Shown here one piece after another: positions 1 to 11,715 of a stretch of DNA of 64,000 nucleotides. The stretch's first letter is position 1; each line of letters starts with the position of its first letter. Location of the stretch: the NCBI GenBank assembly GCA_013306675.1, contig JABLUY010000033.1, positions 62,001-126,000 on the forward strand, written 5' to 3'. The DNA is from Thraustochytrium sp. TN22. Lineage: Eukaryota; Sar; Bigyra; Thraustochytrida; Thraustochytriidae. The notes below the pieces were generated by a model. It did no database searches and was not told where the DNA came from. It saw only the letters and a program-made list of their open reading frames with translations. The position numbers and the translations under genes were made by a program.

Positions 1-3000
1 GCTCGGAGGCGTCCTCGTCCTCGTCGTAGCCCTCGTCGTAGCGGAGGTCGCTGAGCACGCGGCCGTGCAGGTCCTTGACGACGAGCACCTGGCCCTCGAT
101 GAGGCGCTCGCGCTCCTCCTCGGAGAAGCCGCGGCGCTCGAGGACGGAGTCGGTGGCCATGAAGTCGCGCACCTCGCGCTGCATTTCCTCCATGGCCTGC
201 TCATCGGCGTTCAGGCGGGCGTTGGCCTCCTCGGCGAGGCGCTTGCCGCCATTGACCGGCTTGAAGCGGCCGGAGGAGATGCGGTTGAGCTCGGCACTGA
301 CAGCCCGGCTGACCACTGGGACGCTCTTATGCTCGATGAGAAAGTCGGAGAGCGCATCTTTCCACTGCTGGAAGGAGGTCTCTGACTCGAAGGCGATGAC
401 GAGCGTGCGGTTGCGCTTGGTCAGGTCGGCCGAGTCGTGGTCCACCTGCAGGTAGCCGCCGTCGATCTGCAGGACGTTCGTCTTGTCGCGGTAGGCCTTG
501 GGATTGGCGTAAACGCGGGTCGGGCTGCGGTGCGACTTGCCGTTGAGCATGAACTTGTCCTTGGCCTTGGCCTTCTTGGTGGGCACCATGTAGGTGATGG
601 AGCCCTCCTTGGGGTCATAGCGGAACTGGCGCTTCTTCCAGCGGCGGCGGCCGAACGTCGACGTAGCCCGCACCGGCAGCTTGAAGCCGGTGGCACTGTA
701 GGTGACATGCTCCACGAGGTCGCGGTCCGTCGCCGCGGGCTGGCCGTACACAAAGTCCTCCGAGTCATCGTCCGAGTCGTCCACCTCGGTCGGGGGCATG
801 CTCTCGTCCACGGTGTCCTCTGCGTCCAGCTCCGGGAAGTCCGACTCGCGCAGGATGCGGTTCACGGCGCCGTGCGGGTGCAAGTACGACTTGCGCGCCG
901 GCCCGCGGCGTTCCTTGTTGCGGCGCGCCATGCGCGCACGGAGCACCATCTGCGTCGCAATGGCGTGCTTGTGCGTGGACCGCTGGCGCACCTTGTGCAC
1001 CACGCGGTCAGTCTGCAGAAAGTCGACGGCCGAATCCTCCAGCTCGGCACGGCGCTTGGCGAGGTGGTCCTCGCGGCGGCGGCGCTTCTCCTGGAGCATC
1101 TTGGCTACCTGCTGCGCCTCGGCCTCCATCTCGCGGATCTCCTCGTCGCGCTGGTTCGCCTCGGCCTGCGCCTGCGCCTCGGCCTCGCGCAGACGCGCCA
1201 GGTCCATCTGCAGCGTGGTCTCGGCGTCGCGCAGCTCCTGGTCGTACCGCTCCAGGCGCCGGCGCAGGGCATCCACGCGCGAGTTCACGTCCTGGGGCGC
1301 GCGGCTCTTGGCGCCGCGCGTGGCGCGCGAGGCGCGCGAGGTGGCGCGCGACCGCATCGTGCCGCGCGAGCTGCGCGACGACGAGGCGCCGCGCGAGATG
1401 GCGCGCGAGGCGCGCCGCGAGAGGCGGCCCAGGGCCGAGGCCGCGGGCGCCGCGTCGGCCTCCGCCTGATCGGCCTGCGCCTGCGCCTGCGCCTGCTCCT
1501 CCTCCTCCTCGTCGTCCTCGTGTTCCTCGACATCCTCCTCGTACTCGCTCTCGGACTCATCGCCGCCCATGAGCGGGTTAAAGGCGTCCATGGCCTCGAG
1601 CTCCTCGATGCGGCGCGCGAGGCGCGCCTCGTAGGCCGGCCGGTTCTCCTTCATCTTGGCGGCCATCTGCTCGACCTTTTCCATGTCCTTGCGGCGCTTC
1701 TCTGCGTCGGCCACCGCCTTCTTGCGCTTGGCCTCCTCGCGCTCGAGGCGCTCGCGCTCGAGGCGCGCCTCCTCGGCGCGGCGACGCGCCTCCTCGCGCT
1801 CGCGGCGCTCCTGCTCGAGGCGCTTGCGCAGCTCCGCCTCGCGGCGCACGGCCTCCTCCTCGGCCTGCTTGACCCTGGCGCGGTACATGCGGCGCGCGGC
1901 GCGCGAGCGGTACATGCACTGCAGCGTGACGGCGCTCCAGTACTTGCGCCGGGCGTACACCTTGTGCCACCAGCGCTGGATGTCCGAGGCCGACTGGTCG
2001 CGCGAGTGCGAGCGGCCCAGCTTCTCGGAGAAGACGCGAAAGGCGAAGAGCTTGGCGAAAACCACGCGCCAACGGCGGCGCATGAAGAAGTGCTCGAAGC
2101 GCTCAAAGATGGCGTCCGCGTCGGCGCCGCCGCTGCCGCCCGTCCACGAGGACGCCGAGTTCAGGATGCCGTCCAGCTCAGCCAGCTTGCCGGACTTGAA
2201 GAAGACCTTCGTCAGGCCTAGCTTGTACGCGTTGGCCGGGATGCCAAAGGCCCAGAAGAGCGCCGACACAAAGGCCTGCTCCGAGCCGCCGCCAATCTCG
2301 GACCACTTGCGCAGCGCGCGCTCCGGCAGAATGTCCTTGTAGGACTCGGTGAGGTCCTCGTACGGCACGCGCGTCGGGAAGCCGTTCTTGAGCACTTCGG
2401 CCGTCTGCAGCACCGAGAGCGCCTTGAGCTGGCCCGTCACGTAGCGGCGGTTGAACCAGGTCGCGTCGACGCGCTCCAGGAACGGGTTGGGCTTGATGCA
2501 GCGAATAAAGGAGCACCGCGTCGAGTCCAGGTAGTCCTTGAGGTCGACGATCTGCTTGCGGAACTTGGACACGATGGACGCATTGTTGGCGCGCCCGCCA
2601 CGCTTCTGCGCGCCGCCGGCGCCGGCGCCGGTCTCGGCGCCGGTGAAGCTCCAGACGCGCTGAACGATCTCCTCGGTCGAGGACGCGAAGAAGTCGTCCA
2701 CCTCCTTGGGCAGCTGGTCCGCGTTCTTGGCGAGGAAGTGGCCCACTGTGTAGCGCACAGCGCCCGCGTAGTGGAGCACGACGAACTGGCGGTCGATGTC
2801 CTTGGGGTGCACGGCGCCAAAGGCCTTGTTGCGGCGCCCGCCAAAAGTCGAGTGCAGCTTGTCGTTGAGCTTCGCATCGTTCGGGTTGGGCATCTTGCCC
2901 TGCTGGTCAATGATCTGCAGAATGCCGGGCTGCTTGGTGCCGCGCACGCCCTCCAAAAGCTCCATGCACTCCGTGTTGCGGCCCGGCACGTGCACCTCGT

Positions 3001-4680
3001 CGTCCGCGTCCAGCACCAGCTGCTCGCGCCGGTACAGCTCCGCCTCGGCGTGGAAGACTTGCTCGTTGAAGGTGGCTTGGAGCGACTCGTTGGTGTAGTT
3101 GATGAGGAGCTGCTCGAAATCGTTGTGGGCAAACGACTCAAAGCCGAAAATATCCAGCACACCGATGACGCCCTGGTGGGCACCAGCTGCACCCGCCACC
3201 ACCACCTCGCCCTGGTCGTCCATGGAGGCGTCGCGGATGCTCATGTTGATCTGATACAGAATGTAGTTGAAGAGCCGCGAGTACAGCGCGCGCGCCACGG
3301 CGTCGCACGCCTCGCGCGCCTGCTGCGCCTCGTTGAAGACCGTGATGGCCGCCGACCCGCCCGACTGGATGGTGCGCTCGCAAAAGAGTCGGCCCAGCGC
3401 GTCCGCGTCCTCAAAGCCGAGCAGGCGCACCACAAAGTCCAGCGCCTCCTGCGAGTTCGCCGACTGCCGCACCTGGGCCACAAACCCCTCGGGGCGATCG
3501 TCGTCAAAGAACTCCACATTGCCGAGGTGCAGCACGGCCGCCGCCACGCGGAAGATCATCTCGATGCCCTTGTCCGAGAGGCCCAGGTCCGAGAACGCCT
3601 TGCGCATCTCCAGATAGTGCTTGCCGTCCTCCGCGCGCATCGTCGGCGTATGCGCAATGGACGCCACCGTCGCCGCCTGGGCCGCGCCCGGCGCCAAGTA
3701 CCGGTACGTGGAGCGCGGCGAGAGGCCGAGGCCTTCCGACACCATAAAGGGCGTCTTGAGCGTCATGCCGCGGTCCTTGCTGGCGGCCGCCATCATCTGA
3801 TAAAAGATGTGGTAGCCGCGCTCGCCCATCTCGTGCGTCGTCACGCGACTGCGCTCCAACAGGTAGGTGCCCACGGAGGCGCCCAAAATGGTCTGGCCCT
3901 CCTCGTCAAAGTGCAGCTTCATGAGCTTGCCGAAGCGCGACGAGTTGTCGTTGCGCAGCGTCCCGGCGTTGCCGAAGGACTCCAGGATCGGGTTCGTGCC
4001 CAGCAGCCGTTTGTCCAGCTCGCCACCGCCACTACGCTGCACGAGGTGCCGCAGCACCATCTTGGACGACTCCGTCTTGCCAGCGCCGGACTCGCCGCCC
4101 ACCACCACGGTCTGCGAGAGCGGCACGTCGAAGTTCTCCATGGTGCCGCCGTTGCGCAGGTGCCGCCGCCGCTGCGCCACGCCGAAGCGCAGCTGCTGGA
4201 AGGCCGTCTCCGCCACGGAGAACGGGTGCGCCTTGGAGATCATCGCCGGGTCGCCCGCCTTGGCGCTCGGGTCCTGGACGCGCTTGATCGGGTTCACCGC
4301 CACCAGCACCGACCCAAGGAAGGTGTACGGCCGGTTCTGCTGCGACCGAAAGTGCAGGTTCGACAAAATCGTCGGCTCGCTGATGTAGGGCATGCTCGTC
4401 ATGTCCTCGAACCCGCTCTCGTTCAGCGGATTCACATGGTACGCCAGGTTCGTCAGCATCTGCTTGCCGCTGTCCGTCTGCACCACCACCTTGTCATCGT
4501 GCACGACCTGCACCAGGCCGCCTGCGTCGCGCCGTCCGCGAGTCCCCTCGTCCGTCAGTCTCCTCGTCCCAGCAGCACCTCCTCTCGTCCCGCTGCGTCC
4601 CGCTCCGCAAACCTACGTTCCCAGACCCACTCCGTGGATCCCTGCACCCAGACCGACTGGCCCTCCTTGAAGCCCTCCAT
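1..4680 (-). CDS. Unconventional myosin heavy chain with PH-like tail domain (3' end outside window)
   Basis: Actin-based motor. Exon 1 is 4680-4617, a 95-bp GT-AG intron (4616-4522, donor GTAGGT) follows, and exon 2 runs from 4521 off the left edge; the split Arg codon restores the frame. About 1,529 residues are visible. Order: SH3-like N-terminus (residues 1-50), motor with P-loop GESGAGKTE near 164, switch I NDNSSRFGK, switch II DIFGFE near 478, actin-site FIRCIKPNP near 693, then an IQ-like basic region (about 830-900), a long Arg/Glu-rich coiled coil, an acidic stretch, an Arg/Ser-rich stretch, a second coiled coil and a PH-like domain near 1306-1426 ending in a conserved-type Trp helix (FQQWKDALSDF). 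PH tails suggest membrane phosphoinositide binding (inference). The start ATG at 4680 is chosen because the SH3-like segment begins there. Myosin class not assigned. A large antisense open frame on the plus strand is a GC artefact. Confidence 0.93.
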
Positions 4681-5491
4681 CGCGCCGCTCTGCGCGTGCG
4701 CGTGTGCGTGCGTCCGCGCGTCGCGCAGCGCGTCGCCCAGCGCGCGCTCCTCGCCGGAGTACCGCCCGGCGGCACGCGCCTTGACGTCCAGGCCTGCCGC
4801 CTGCCGCGCTCGCTCGCCTCCGGCCCTCCCTCCGCGCGGCCTGCGCCGCCGCTGCGCCCGCGCGCGAGCCCGCCGCCGCCGCCGCCGCCGCCGCTGCCGC
4901 CGCGCCGCGCCGCGCTCCGCGCGCGCGCTGCCCAACCTGGTCTGCCGCGCGCCGGGCGCGCGCCTCGGCCGTCTCCCGCGCGCTGCTGCCTGCCCGGAGC
5001 GCGTGCCGCGCGCGCCGGCCGCCTGCGCGCGCTGCCCCCCTCGCTCGCGCCGGCCGCCGCTTGCGCGCCAGCGCGGCACGGGGCTCCGGGGGGCGCCGCG
5101 CGCGTCACGCGCCCGCCGAAGCGGCAGCAAACGCGCGCGACTCGCGCGCTGCCCGCCGCCGACGCCGCCGGTGCAGGCCCCAGGGGGGCACGCCCTGCGG
5201 GTGTACGCTGCTGGACTCGCGGTGTGATGAGTCAGAGCGCGCTCATCAAACTCATCTGTCAGGTCAGAGCGACGAGATGAGGTCGTGCCGGCACTGCCGT
5301 GGTCGGCGGGGTCGGGCCCGGTCGGCGAGTTGAGTGAGCTCCGGGCTGGACCGCGGAACGGTGAGAGGCGGGCAAGCTCAACTTGCTCAAGCGAGCGGGC
5401 GAGCTCGAGCGAGCGAGCGAGCTGAGCGAGCTCGAAGATAAAGTCGCCAGCACACTGCAGACACGGCAGGCAGGCAAACACGCAAATCAGT
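4681..5491. other. Intergenic, upstream of the myosin
   Basis: Very GC-rich 5' flank of the minus-strand myosin, with (GAGC)n-like tracts near 5390-5430. Open frames here are long only because of GC content and I see no conserved protein in them. No TATA-like box stands out. Confidence 0.5.
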
Positions 5492-6417
5492 TCAGGAACT
5501 TGAGGATGGGGACTCTTCGCTCTGCGGCAGGGTGCTGTCGGACGCCGTCGGCGGAGGAGGGACCTCGACTCTTCGAAACGCCCACTGATAGAAAGACAAG
5601 GTCTGCTGCATCGCAGCGCGGAGGACGGTGGCCATGCTGCTCGGTGGGGACGACGCCACCATCTCGGGCAGCGCGGGCGAGTCCTGGGCGGTGGGAGCGG
5701 GACCCGCTGGCGGAGGCGACTCCGCCTCTGCGGCCGTGGGAGTAGCCGCTACTGCTACTGGCTCGGGCGCGATCTCCTCGTCCTCGTTCTGGCCATCATT
5801 ACCCAACCTGAGCTCCTCGGCGAGCCTGAAAAGACGCGTCGAGAGCTGCTGGGCCCGGCCTGCACGCCGTGCGTGCTCCGCTGCGGAGAGCTGCTTCTCC
5901 AGGCTGGCCACCTTGTCGCTGACTTCGTCCAGCTTGACCGCGTACGCCTTCATCATCAGCTCTGATTGCTTCGCTCCGGGGGGGATCTCCTCCGCGACGA
6001 TCTCGGCCATCTGCGACGCCTGCACGCCGGTCATGCGCTCTACAAGCGCCTGGTTCGACTTCTCGAGCTCGAAACCATCCGTTCTGCGTCGCCCGTCAGT
6101 GTCCCTGGCCCCGTCGCTGCTCACGCACACCCTCCTTACCTACTCCATCCGCTTTTCCAGCGAGCTGAGCCAGTAGTACAGGATGCTCGCGGGGACCATG
6201 GAGACCGCCAGGTTCCAGCCGTGCCAGTGCCAGCTAAACTTGCTGCGCGTGGGTCCGTGCAAGGGCAGTCTGTCAGTTCCTCCGTCCTTTGCGCTTGCGC
6301 GCTCATGCTCGCTCGCGCGCGTCGCTCGCTTGCGCCTTACCGTCGCGTGGGGATGGTGAAGAGCCGCACGGCGCCCGTCTTTGGTGGTGGCGCCGTCGCG
6401 CCGCGCCGCCGCACCAT
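5492..6417 (-). CDS. Small single-pass membrane protein, three exons, unknown function
   Basis: Three exons: 6417-6341, 6242-6144 and 6083-5492, with introns of 98 bp (donor GTAAGG) and 60 bp (donor GTAGGT). Both junctions restore the frame exactly and give a 255-residue protein. Residues 1-27 are basic with a proline run, as in an organelle-targeting or cytosolic lead. An aromatic segment rich in Trp and His (about 28-36) leads into a hydrophobic helix (about 37-50). A charged, probably coiled-coil middle (55-140) and an Ala/Pro/Glu-rich low-complexity C-terminal part follow, ending in a serine run. The start ATG at 6417 is the only ATG giving a continuous spliced frame. I do not recognise the family; a mitochondrial or ER membrane organiser is possible but unproven. 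Confidence 0.7.
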
Positions 6418-6630
6418 GGTGCCTCGGTCGTTGGCTACACTCTCGGGCGGCCCCGGAGGCCTGCCGAGCGCCGCGCGGGGCGCCTGCCCGCGCGCCCGCG
6501 CGCCCGCGCGCCCGCCCGCGCGACACTGCGAGCGTGGTGTCGTTCTGCAGGGCGCTGACGTGAGCCCAGCCCACCTGGAGCAGCCACAGTGGCCAGCAAG
6601 GACAGCAGCTGCTGACAACAGGTTGTCATC

Positions 6631-6657
6631 ATCTTCATCATCATCATCATCATCATT
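6631..6657. repeat. (ATC)n trinucleotide run
   Basis: Eight or so ATC/ATT units between the small membrane protein gene and the hydrolase gene, just past the hydrolase stop codon, so probably in its 3' UTR. Confidence 0.8.
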
Positions 6658-6686
6658 AACTTTGGACAGAGAGACTCGTGCATTTC

Positions 6687-6861
6687 TCAGACTTGGGCAG
6701 CCGGATGGGGAGCACCTTCATCACCCTCATGGTCAGACGCGTGGCCAGAGGCGGCGGACTCGGCCGCCACAATCATGGCGGTCCCGGTTCCGCTCGTGAG
6801 ACTACGCCACGCCCACGAAGCAAGACCCTCCTGCTGTTGTTGCTGCAGTTGTTCTTGCTGC

Positions 6862-6893
<32 letters not shown>

Positions 6894-6949
6894 AGCCTGC
6901 TGCGCTCCAACGCCGGTACTGGTCTGGGAAGTAGACCCCGCGCTGGCCT

Positions 6950-6988
<39 letters not shown>

Positions 6989-7850
6989 TCGAGGCGGGCG
7001 GGAGCAGGCGCACGAAAGCGTCGACGAAGAGAGTCCGTGCCTCAGGCGGCCGCGATAGGCTGTGGTTGGCGTCCTCGAGCTTGAGCAGCTCGCTGCCCGG
7101 AATGGCGGCTTGCAGGCGATCGCCATGCGCAGGGTAGACGTCGTCCGGCACGAACTCGTCCTCGAGAGAGATGGCAAGCAGCGTCTTGCAGGCGGATAGA
7201 TGGCCGAGCTTGGCCTTGAGCTCGGCGTCCGAAAAGTCAGAGCTGAAGAAGTCGTCGGCGCCGTCCCGCACGAAGAGGTCCAGCACGCGGCGCGCCATCA
7301 TGGGCGCGCGGCCCCAGAGCGTGGTAATGATGCGCTTGGGGTCGCCCTCGTCGACGGCGCTGCGTGCCTCCTCGCAGATGCGGCGCAGATTCGCCGGGTC
7401 CATCTCCATGGTCAGGCCCTCGCGGTCCGACACGGGCGCCTGGAGCGCGACGGCCTGGACCAGGCTGCGGCAGCGCTCCGGCGCGTCTCGCATGAAGCTG
7501 CAGATCATCTGGCAGCCGGTGGAATGCCCGACGAAAGCGAGCTGCACCGGGCCGCCCCGCGTGCGGTCCGGGTCATCGCTCAGAAACCCCACCAGCTGCG
7601 TCAGGTCCTCCACGTCATGCTGCAGCGTGCCCACGCCGAACTGCGCATACGAGGTGCGCAGCACAGGCTGCACGAGCGCGTAGCCCAGCTCCTGCAGGCG
7701 CGCATCCAGCGTCTTGGTGTACGGCGTGGGCACCAGGCCGTCCGTGAGCCCGCCCAGGAGCACCACCACGAACCGCGACCCGACCGCGCCGCTCTCGAAG
7801 CCCACCAGGCGCTTCTTGGGCCAGTACTCCAGGAGCCTGCCCTGCAGCAT
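6687..7850 (-). CDS. DUF1749/UPF0613-type alpha/beta hydrolase with polyGly-polyGln tail
   Basis: Predicted serine hydrolase of 387 residues. The nucleophile elbow GHSTGC puts the catalytic Ser at 110, with an acid in LEDEF (Asp231) and His in ANHSLS (His263), the usual Ser-Asp-His order of an alpha/beta hydrolase. The early motif VVLLGGLTDGLVPTPY and overall plan match the UPF0613/DUF1749 family, which includes fungal proteins annotated as siderophore-esterase-like; substrate unknown here. After the core come a glycine run (antisense of GCC repeats at about 6957-6987), a 17-Gln stretch coded by CAG, and a short acidic tail. The ATG at 7850 is preferred because the frame upstream consists of a GCCT microsatellite and Arg-rich GC artefact. 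Intronless. Confidence 0.88.
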
Positions 7851-7866
7851 CCTCGCCTGCGGCCCG

Positions 7867-7901
<35 letters not shown>

Positions 7902-8150
7902 TCGCGCGAGTCGCGCCGCGGTCCGGGTCCGGGAGACGCGCCTCGCTCGCCCGCGTCTTCGCGCGCCTCGCCTCGCCTCGCCTCGCCTCGCCGCGCGCGC
8001 CGCCCTGCGAGGATTTGGGCGCGCGAGCCCAGGGAGGAGGACGGATCTCAACTCACTGTCAGGTCAACTCAACCTGGCTCTGGAGGGATGGATGACTCGG
8101 AACGAAGCCGCCGCCTCGGCAGCAAATCGCTTTGCTGGCTGCTCGCTCGC

Positions 8151-8184
<34 letters not shown>

Positions 8185-8415
8185 AGGTGGAGGAGGAGGA
8201 GGAGGAGGAGGCGTCCGCGGCGGCTAGCGGCGGCGGCTCCGCTCTCCTGTTTCCTCCACGCCACGCGGTCGGGCGGTCTCGAGGCTGCTATCTAGCTAGC
8301 TAGCTTGCGCGCTCGCACCCGCACTCTCGCGGCGCGGCGAGGAACGGGCGCCAGGCGGAGGAGGGAGGGGGGACGGCGCGGCGACGCACGCGCGCGCGAT
8401 CGACGAGCACCAACC
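7851..8415. other. Divergent promoter region between hydrolase and HECT ligase genes
   Basis: Shared 565-bp flank of two divergently transcribed genes. It holds the CCTG run, one GACTCGGA octamer (8094-8101), a (GGC)n then (GGA)n tract (8151-8212) and a CTAG run (8291-8305). No TATA box seen. Confidence 0.6.
7866..7900. repeat. (CCTG)n microsatellite
   Basis: Nine consecutive CCTG-type units lie 15 bp upstream of the hydrolase start codon, in its likely 5' UTR or promoter. Confidence 0.9.
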
Positions 8416-11400
8416 ATGTGGGATGGCTCGTTTCGCTCGAGCAAGCAGGTGTCCATGCGCGGGCGCAGCGCCCCGGAGGAGAGCCGCAAGGCGCTCAAGA
8501 CGCGCGTGCGCGAGGACCGCGAGCGGCGCAAGCGGGAGCGTGAAGAACTCCTCGCGAGCGCGCTGCTGCAGCGCGCCGGCCTCTCGTTCGTGGTGCGGCA
8601 GCGCGCGAAGCGCGACGCCGTGGCCGAGTGGACAAGCAAGCTGCACGACATCGCCATGGTGCAGGCGTCCGTGCCGCACCTGGTGCTGCCGACGCCCGTG
8701 GTTGTGCGCCTCACGAACCTGCTCGCGTTCGGCTACGAGGCTCGGCGCTCCGACGTGCGCGCCGCCGACCTCGTTCAGTTCTGCAAGCTGCTTCTGCGCA
8801 CGGCGGAGAGCGGCGGCCTGGACACGGTCTTCCGCAGCAGCGGTGGCGGCCTCGCAGCACGGCGTGAGCCGCTAGTCCGTGCGCTGCTTAGCTATTTGCG
8901 GCGGTCCCTGTACAAGAATCTGACACGGTCGCAGGCCGCGAACATTGCGCTGGACGATGTCAGCGCCTCGCTCGCCGCGACGCTCGTGACGCTGCTCGAG
9001 GGCGACCAACAGCGTGCAGTGCGCATTGGTCTTGTGCAAGGCGACGCGCAAGTTGCCACGACAATGGCGGTTCTGAACGCGCTCGTTACGCTTGACGACC
9101 TCATTCAGCGCGCTGACGAGCTCTCGCTGACGCAGCTCCTTGTCACTGCCGCGGCGGAGCGCGTTGCGGCCTACGACGACGACGATGAGGACGGGACGGA
9201 CGAAATGGAGCGTCTCTTGCACGAGCTTGCCTGCGCGGTCCTCTGCGTGGACGCCGCGCGGCTGCAAGCGAGCGGCCTGGAAGACATCATGCGGTCGCGC
9301 TTCTCCGCCATGGCGTGGGCCGCCACGCTGCGTGGCATGCGGCCGGTCGTGCAGTCCGGGTCCGAGTCGGACACGCACGTGCTGGCGAATGCGCTGCGTA
9401 TCTCGCGCGCGTGTGCGGATGACGACCCTGGCCGCGCCGACTTTCGCGCGGCGTTCTGGCGGTCCGTCGCCCAGATGCTCGCCGGCGCGCAGCACAACCA
9501 CATCCTCGAGACGCTGCCTGAGCTGCAGCAGCTGCGCGACCCGGTCATGGTGCAGCGCGAGTTCTACGCGGTCCTGGAGCCAGAGCCCCGCTTCGACCTG
9601 GCCCTGGCGGTCGCCAACGCGTACGAGGTCATCCGCCGCAACTGGACGCATTCGAGCTCGCGGCCCGGCGCGCTCTCCAGCCGGCCCTCGGCGTCCAAGG
9701 TGCGCGCGCTGGACGTGCTCAGCCCGTCTGGCGTCGTCGTGGGCGCCGTCGCCTTCAGCCCGCATGACCGCTCGCTCGTGGCCATGCTGTGGTCAGTCTT
9801 GGTGGACTTTCTCGGCGAGGACGGCTTCGTCTCGCCGGCGCTCTTCGCGGACTACCCGATCACGGAGGTCTGCAGCCTCATCACGTTCACGTGCGCGACC
9901 ACGTGCCAGCTGCTGCCGGCGCTGGACGACGAAGAGATCTTCGTGGCGGGCCGCCCGCTGTCGGTAGACCTTCTCCGCAAGGTGGCGCTCTTTCTCAAGC
10001 ACGTGCTGTACGAGGGGCTCTGGGAGCAGGGCGCGCCGGCGGCGTCGCCGAAGGAGGCACGCTCGGCGCAGCTGGACGAGGTCCTTCTGGCCAAGTGCGC
10101 CGAGCTCTACGACCAGCTCTTCGACCGGCACGCGCGGCACGCAATCATGGCCGACAGCGACTGGCTCTTCCCGCCGATCCGCGACAGCGAACTTGGCGTG
10201 CCCACGGCCGCCACGGCGGCCGCCGGTGTGTCCATCTCCGCCAGCACCCCGCGCATCCCGCGCCTGCTGCCGCCGCCGCCGCCGCCGCCGTCGCGCAGAA
10301 GCCCGACCAGCGCCCGCATGTCCTTGTCCTTTGGCGCCGTGCTCAAGGCCGGGAGGCGCCCCCCGCGGCCGCACCTGCTGGCGGGCGCGGACGCGGACTC
10401 GGACTCGGACGAGAGCATGGGCGCGCGCGGCGCATCGGATGACGAGGAAGAGAGTGAGGGCGCCGCGGCGGCGGCCGGCCAGGGCGCGGCCGCGACCCTG
10501 GAAGACGCCTCGGAGCGCGTGAAGCGGCTCCTGCAGGTCCTCCCCGAGACCGTGCCCTTTGAGCAGCGCACCGCGGTGTTTGACCACTTTTTGCACGAGG
10601 ACCGCCGGTCCGTGAGCGCGCGCGAAGCGCACGGGGCCTTTGTCCGGCTCACGGTGCACCGCGGAACGGTGTACGAGGACGCCTTCGACCGGCTCTCGAC
10701 GCAGCCCTCGCTCAAGGGCCGCATCCAGGTGACCTTTCAGAATCAGCAGGGCCTCGCGGAGAGCGGCATCGACGGCGGTGGCCTCTTCAAGGAGTTCCTG
10801 CTGGACCTCATGAAGGAGGCCTTTGACCTGGACAACGGCCTGTGGCGGACCACCGCCAACCACGAGATCTACCCGAACCCAGACATGGAGATGGCGCAGG
10901 CGGAGAATCTGCGGCACTACCACTTCATCGGCCGTATGCTGGGCAAGGCCGTGTATGAGGGCATCTTGCTCGAACTCAGTCTGGCGCCCTTCTTTCTGAA
11001 CTCCATCCTCGGGCGGCGCAACCACCTGCACGACCTGCAGAGCCTCGATCCGGAGATTTACCGCAACGTGATCCACCTCAAGACACTGCCGGACCCGGGC
11101 CAAGTCGGGCTCACCTTTAGCGCCGCCACGACGCGCAACGGTACTAAGGAGGACGTGGACCTCATCCCTGGCGGCTCGGACATTGAGGTGACCAGGGAGA
11201 ACTACGTGCACTACATCTCTCGCCTGTCGAGCTTCCGTCTGAACGAGGAATTCCGGCCGCAGACCGAGGCATTCCTGGCTGGCTTCTCGTCCATGATCTC
11301 CGTCAAGTGGATCCAGATGTTCAAGCCTCGCGAGATGCAGCTTGTCATTGCTGGATCCGACGAGGGTTTCAAAGTCTCCGAGATGCGCGCGCACTGCACC

Positions 11401-11715
11401 TACTCGCACGGCTACCACCCGTCGCAGCCTTACATTCAAAGCTTTTGGGAGATCGTCTCGGAGCTCGACAAGGAGGACCGTGGCATGCTGCTGCGCTTCA
11501 TCACCTCGTGCAGCAAGCCGCCGCTGCAGGGATTCCAGTCGCTCAGGCCGCCGCTTTGTATCGGGTGCGTTAACATCGAGTCTGACGGCGAGCGCCTCCC
11601 GACCGCGAGCACTTGCGTCAATTTCCTCAAGCTGCCCAAGTATTCATCCAAGGCGGTGCTCCGTGACAAGCTGCTCTTTGCCATTAAGAGCTCGTCAGGT
11701 TTTGAGCTCTCATGA
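8416..11715 (+). CDS. UBE3C: HECT E3 ubiquitin ligase, UBE3C/Hul5 type
   Basis: Takes ubiquitin from an E2 onto its own cysteine and passes it to substrates; UBE3C/Hul5 works with the proteasome and lengthens chains. 1,099 residues, intronless. The N-terminus (MWDGSF...) and following Arg/Glu-rich, IQ-like helix resemble the start of UBE3C. A helical body follows, then a low-complexity Ala/Pro/acidic segment (about 600-700) and the HECT domain (about 755-1099). The C-lobe has ASTCVNFLKLP with catalytic Cys1067 and the protein ends GFELS, as in UBE3C. The ATG at 8416 (ACC ATG T) is chosen over an earlier non-ATG frame because homology starts there. It is divergent from the hydrolase gene and convergent with the aminotransferase gene. 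Confidence 0.95.
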   Translation: MWDGSFRSSKQVSMRGRSAPEESRKALKTRVREDRERRKREREELLASALLQRAGLSFVVRQRAKRDAVAEWTSKLHDIAMVQASVPHLVLPTPVVVRLTNLLAFGYEARRSDVRAADLVQFCKLLLRTAESGGLDTVFRSSGGGLAARREPLVRALLSYLRRSLYKNLTRSQAANIALDDVSASLAATLVTLLEGDQQRAVRIGLVQGDAQVATTMAVLNALVTLDDLIQRADELSLTQLLVTAAAERVAAYDDDDEDGTDEMERLLHELACAVLCVDAARLQASGLEDIMRSRFSAMAWAATLRGMRPVVQSGSESDTHVLANALRISRACADDDPGRADFRAAFWRSVAQMLAGAQHNHILETLPELQQLRDPVMVQREFYAVLEPEPRFDLALAVANAYEVIRRNWTHSSSRPGALSSRPSASKVRALDVLSPSGVVVGAVAFSPHDRSLVAMLWSVLVDFLGEDGFVSPALFADYPITEVCSLITFTCATTCQLLPALDDEEIFVAGRPLSVDLLRKVALFLKHVLYEGLWEQGAPAASPKEARSAQLDEVLLAKCAELYDQLFDRHARHAIMADSDWLFPPIRDSELGVPTAATAAAGVSISASTPRIPRLLPPPPPPPSRRSPTSARMSLSFGAVLKAGRRPPRPHLLAGADADSDSDESMGARGASDDEEESEGAAAAAGQGAAATLEDASERVKRLLQVLPETVPFEQRTAVFDHFLHEDRRSVSAREAHGAFVRLTVHRGTVYEDAFDRLSTQPSLKGRIQVTFQNQQGLAESGIDGGGLFKEFLLDLMKEAFDLDNGLWRTTANHEIYPNPDMEMAQAENLRHYHFIGRMLGKAVYEGILLELSLAPFFLNSILGRRNHLHDLQSLDPEIYRNVIHLKTLPDPGQVGLTFSAATTRNGTKEDVDLIPGGSDIEVTRENYVHYISRLSSFRLNEEFRPQTEAFLAGFSSMISVKWIQMFKPREMQLVIAGSDEGFKVSEMRAHCTYSHGYHPSQPYIQSFWEIVSELDKEDRGMLLRFITSCSKPPLQGFQSLRPPLCIGCVNIESDGERLPTASTCVNFLKLPKYSSKAVLRDKLLFAIKSSSGFELS

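Noticed and set aside
437-5227. Very long plus-strand open frames (594 and 829 codons)
   Set aside because: They are antisense to the myosin, rich in Arg/Leu/Val/His as expected from reverse reading of GC3-rich codons, and lack any motif. The minus strand has all myosin motifs.
8305-8415. Earlier start of the HECT ligase
   Set aside because: The frame is open but begins with TTG and codes only Arg/Ala; UBE3C similarity starts at ATG 8416.
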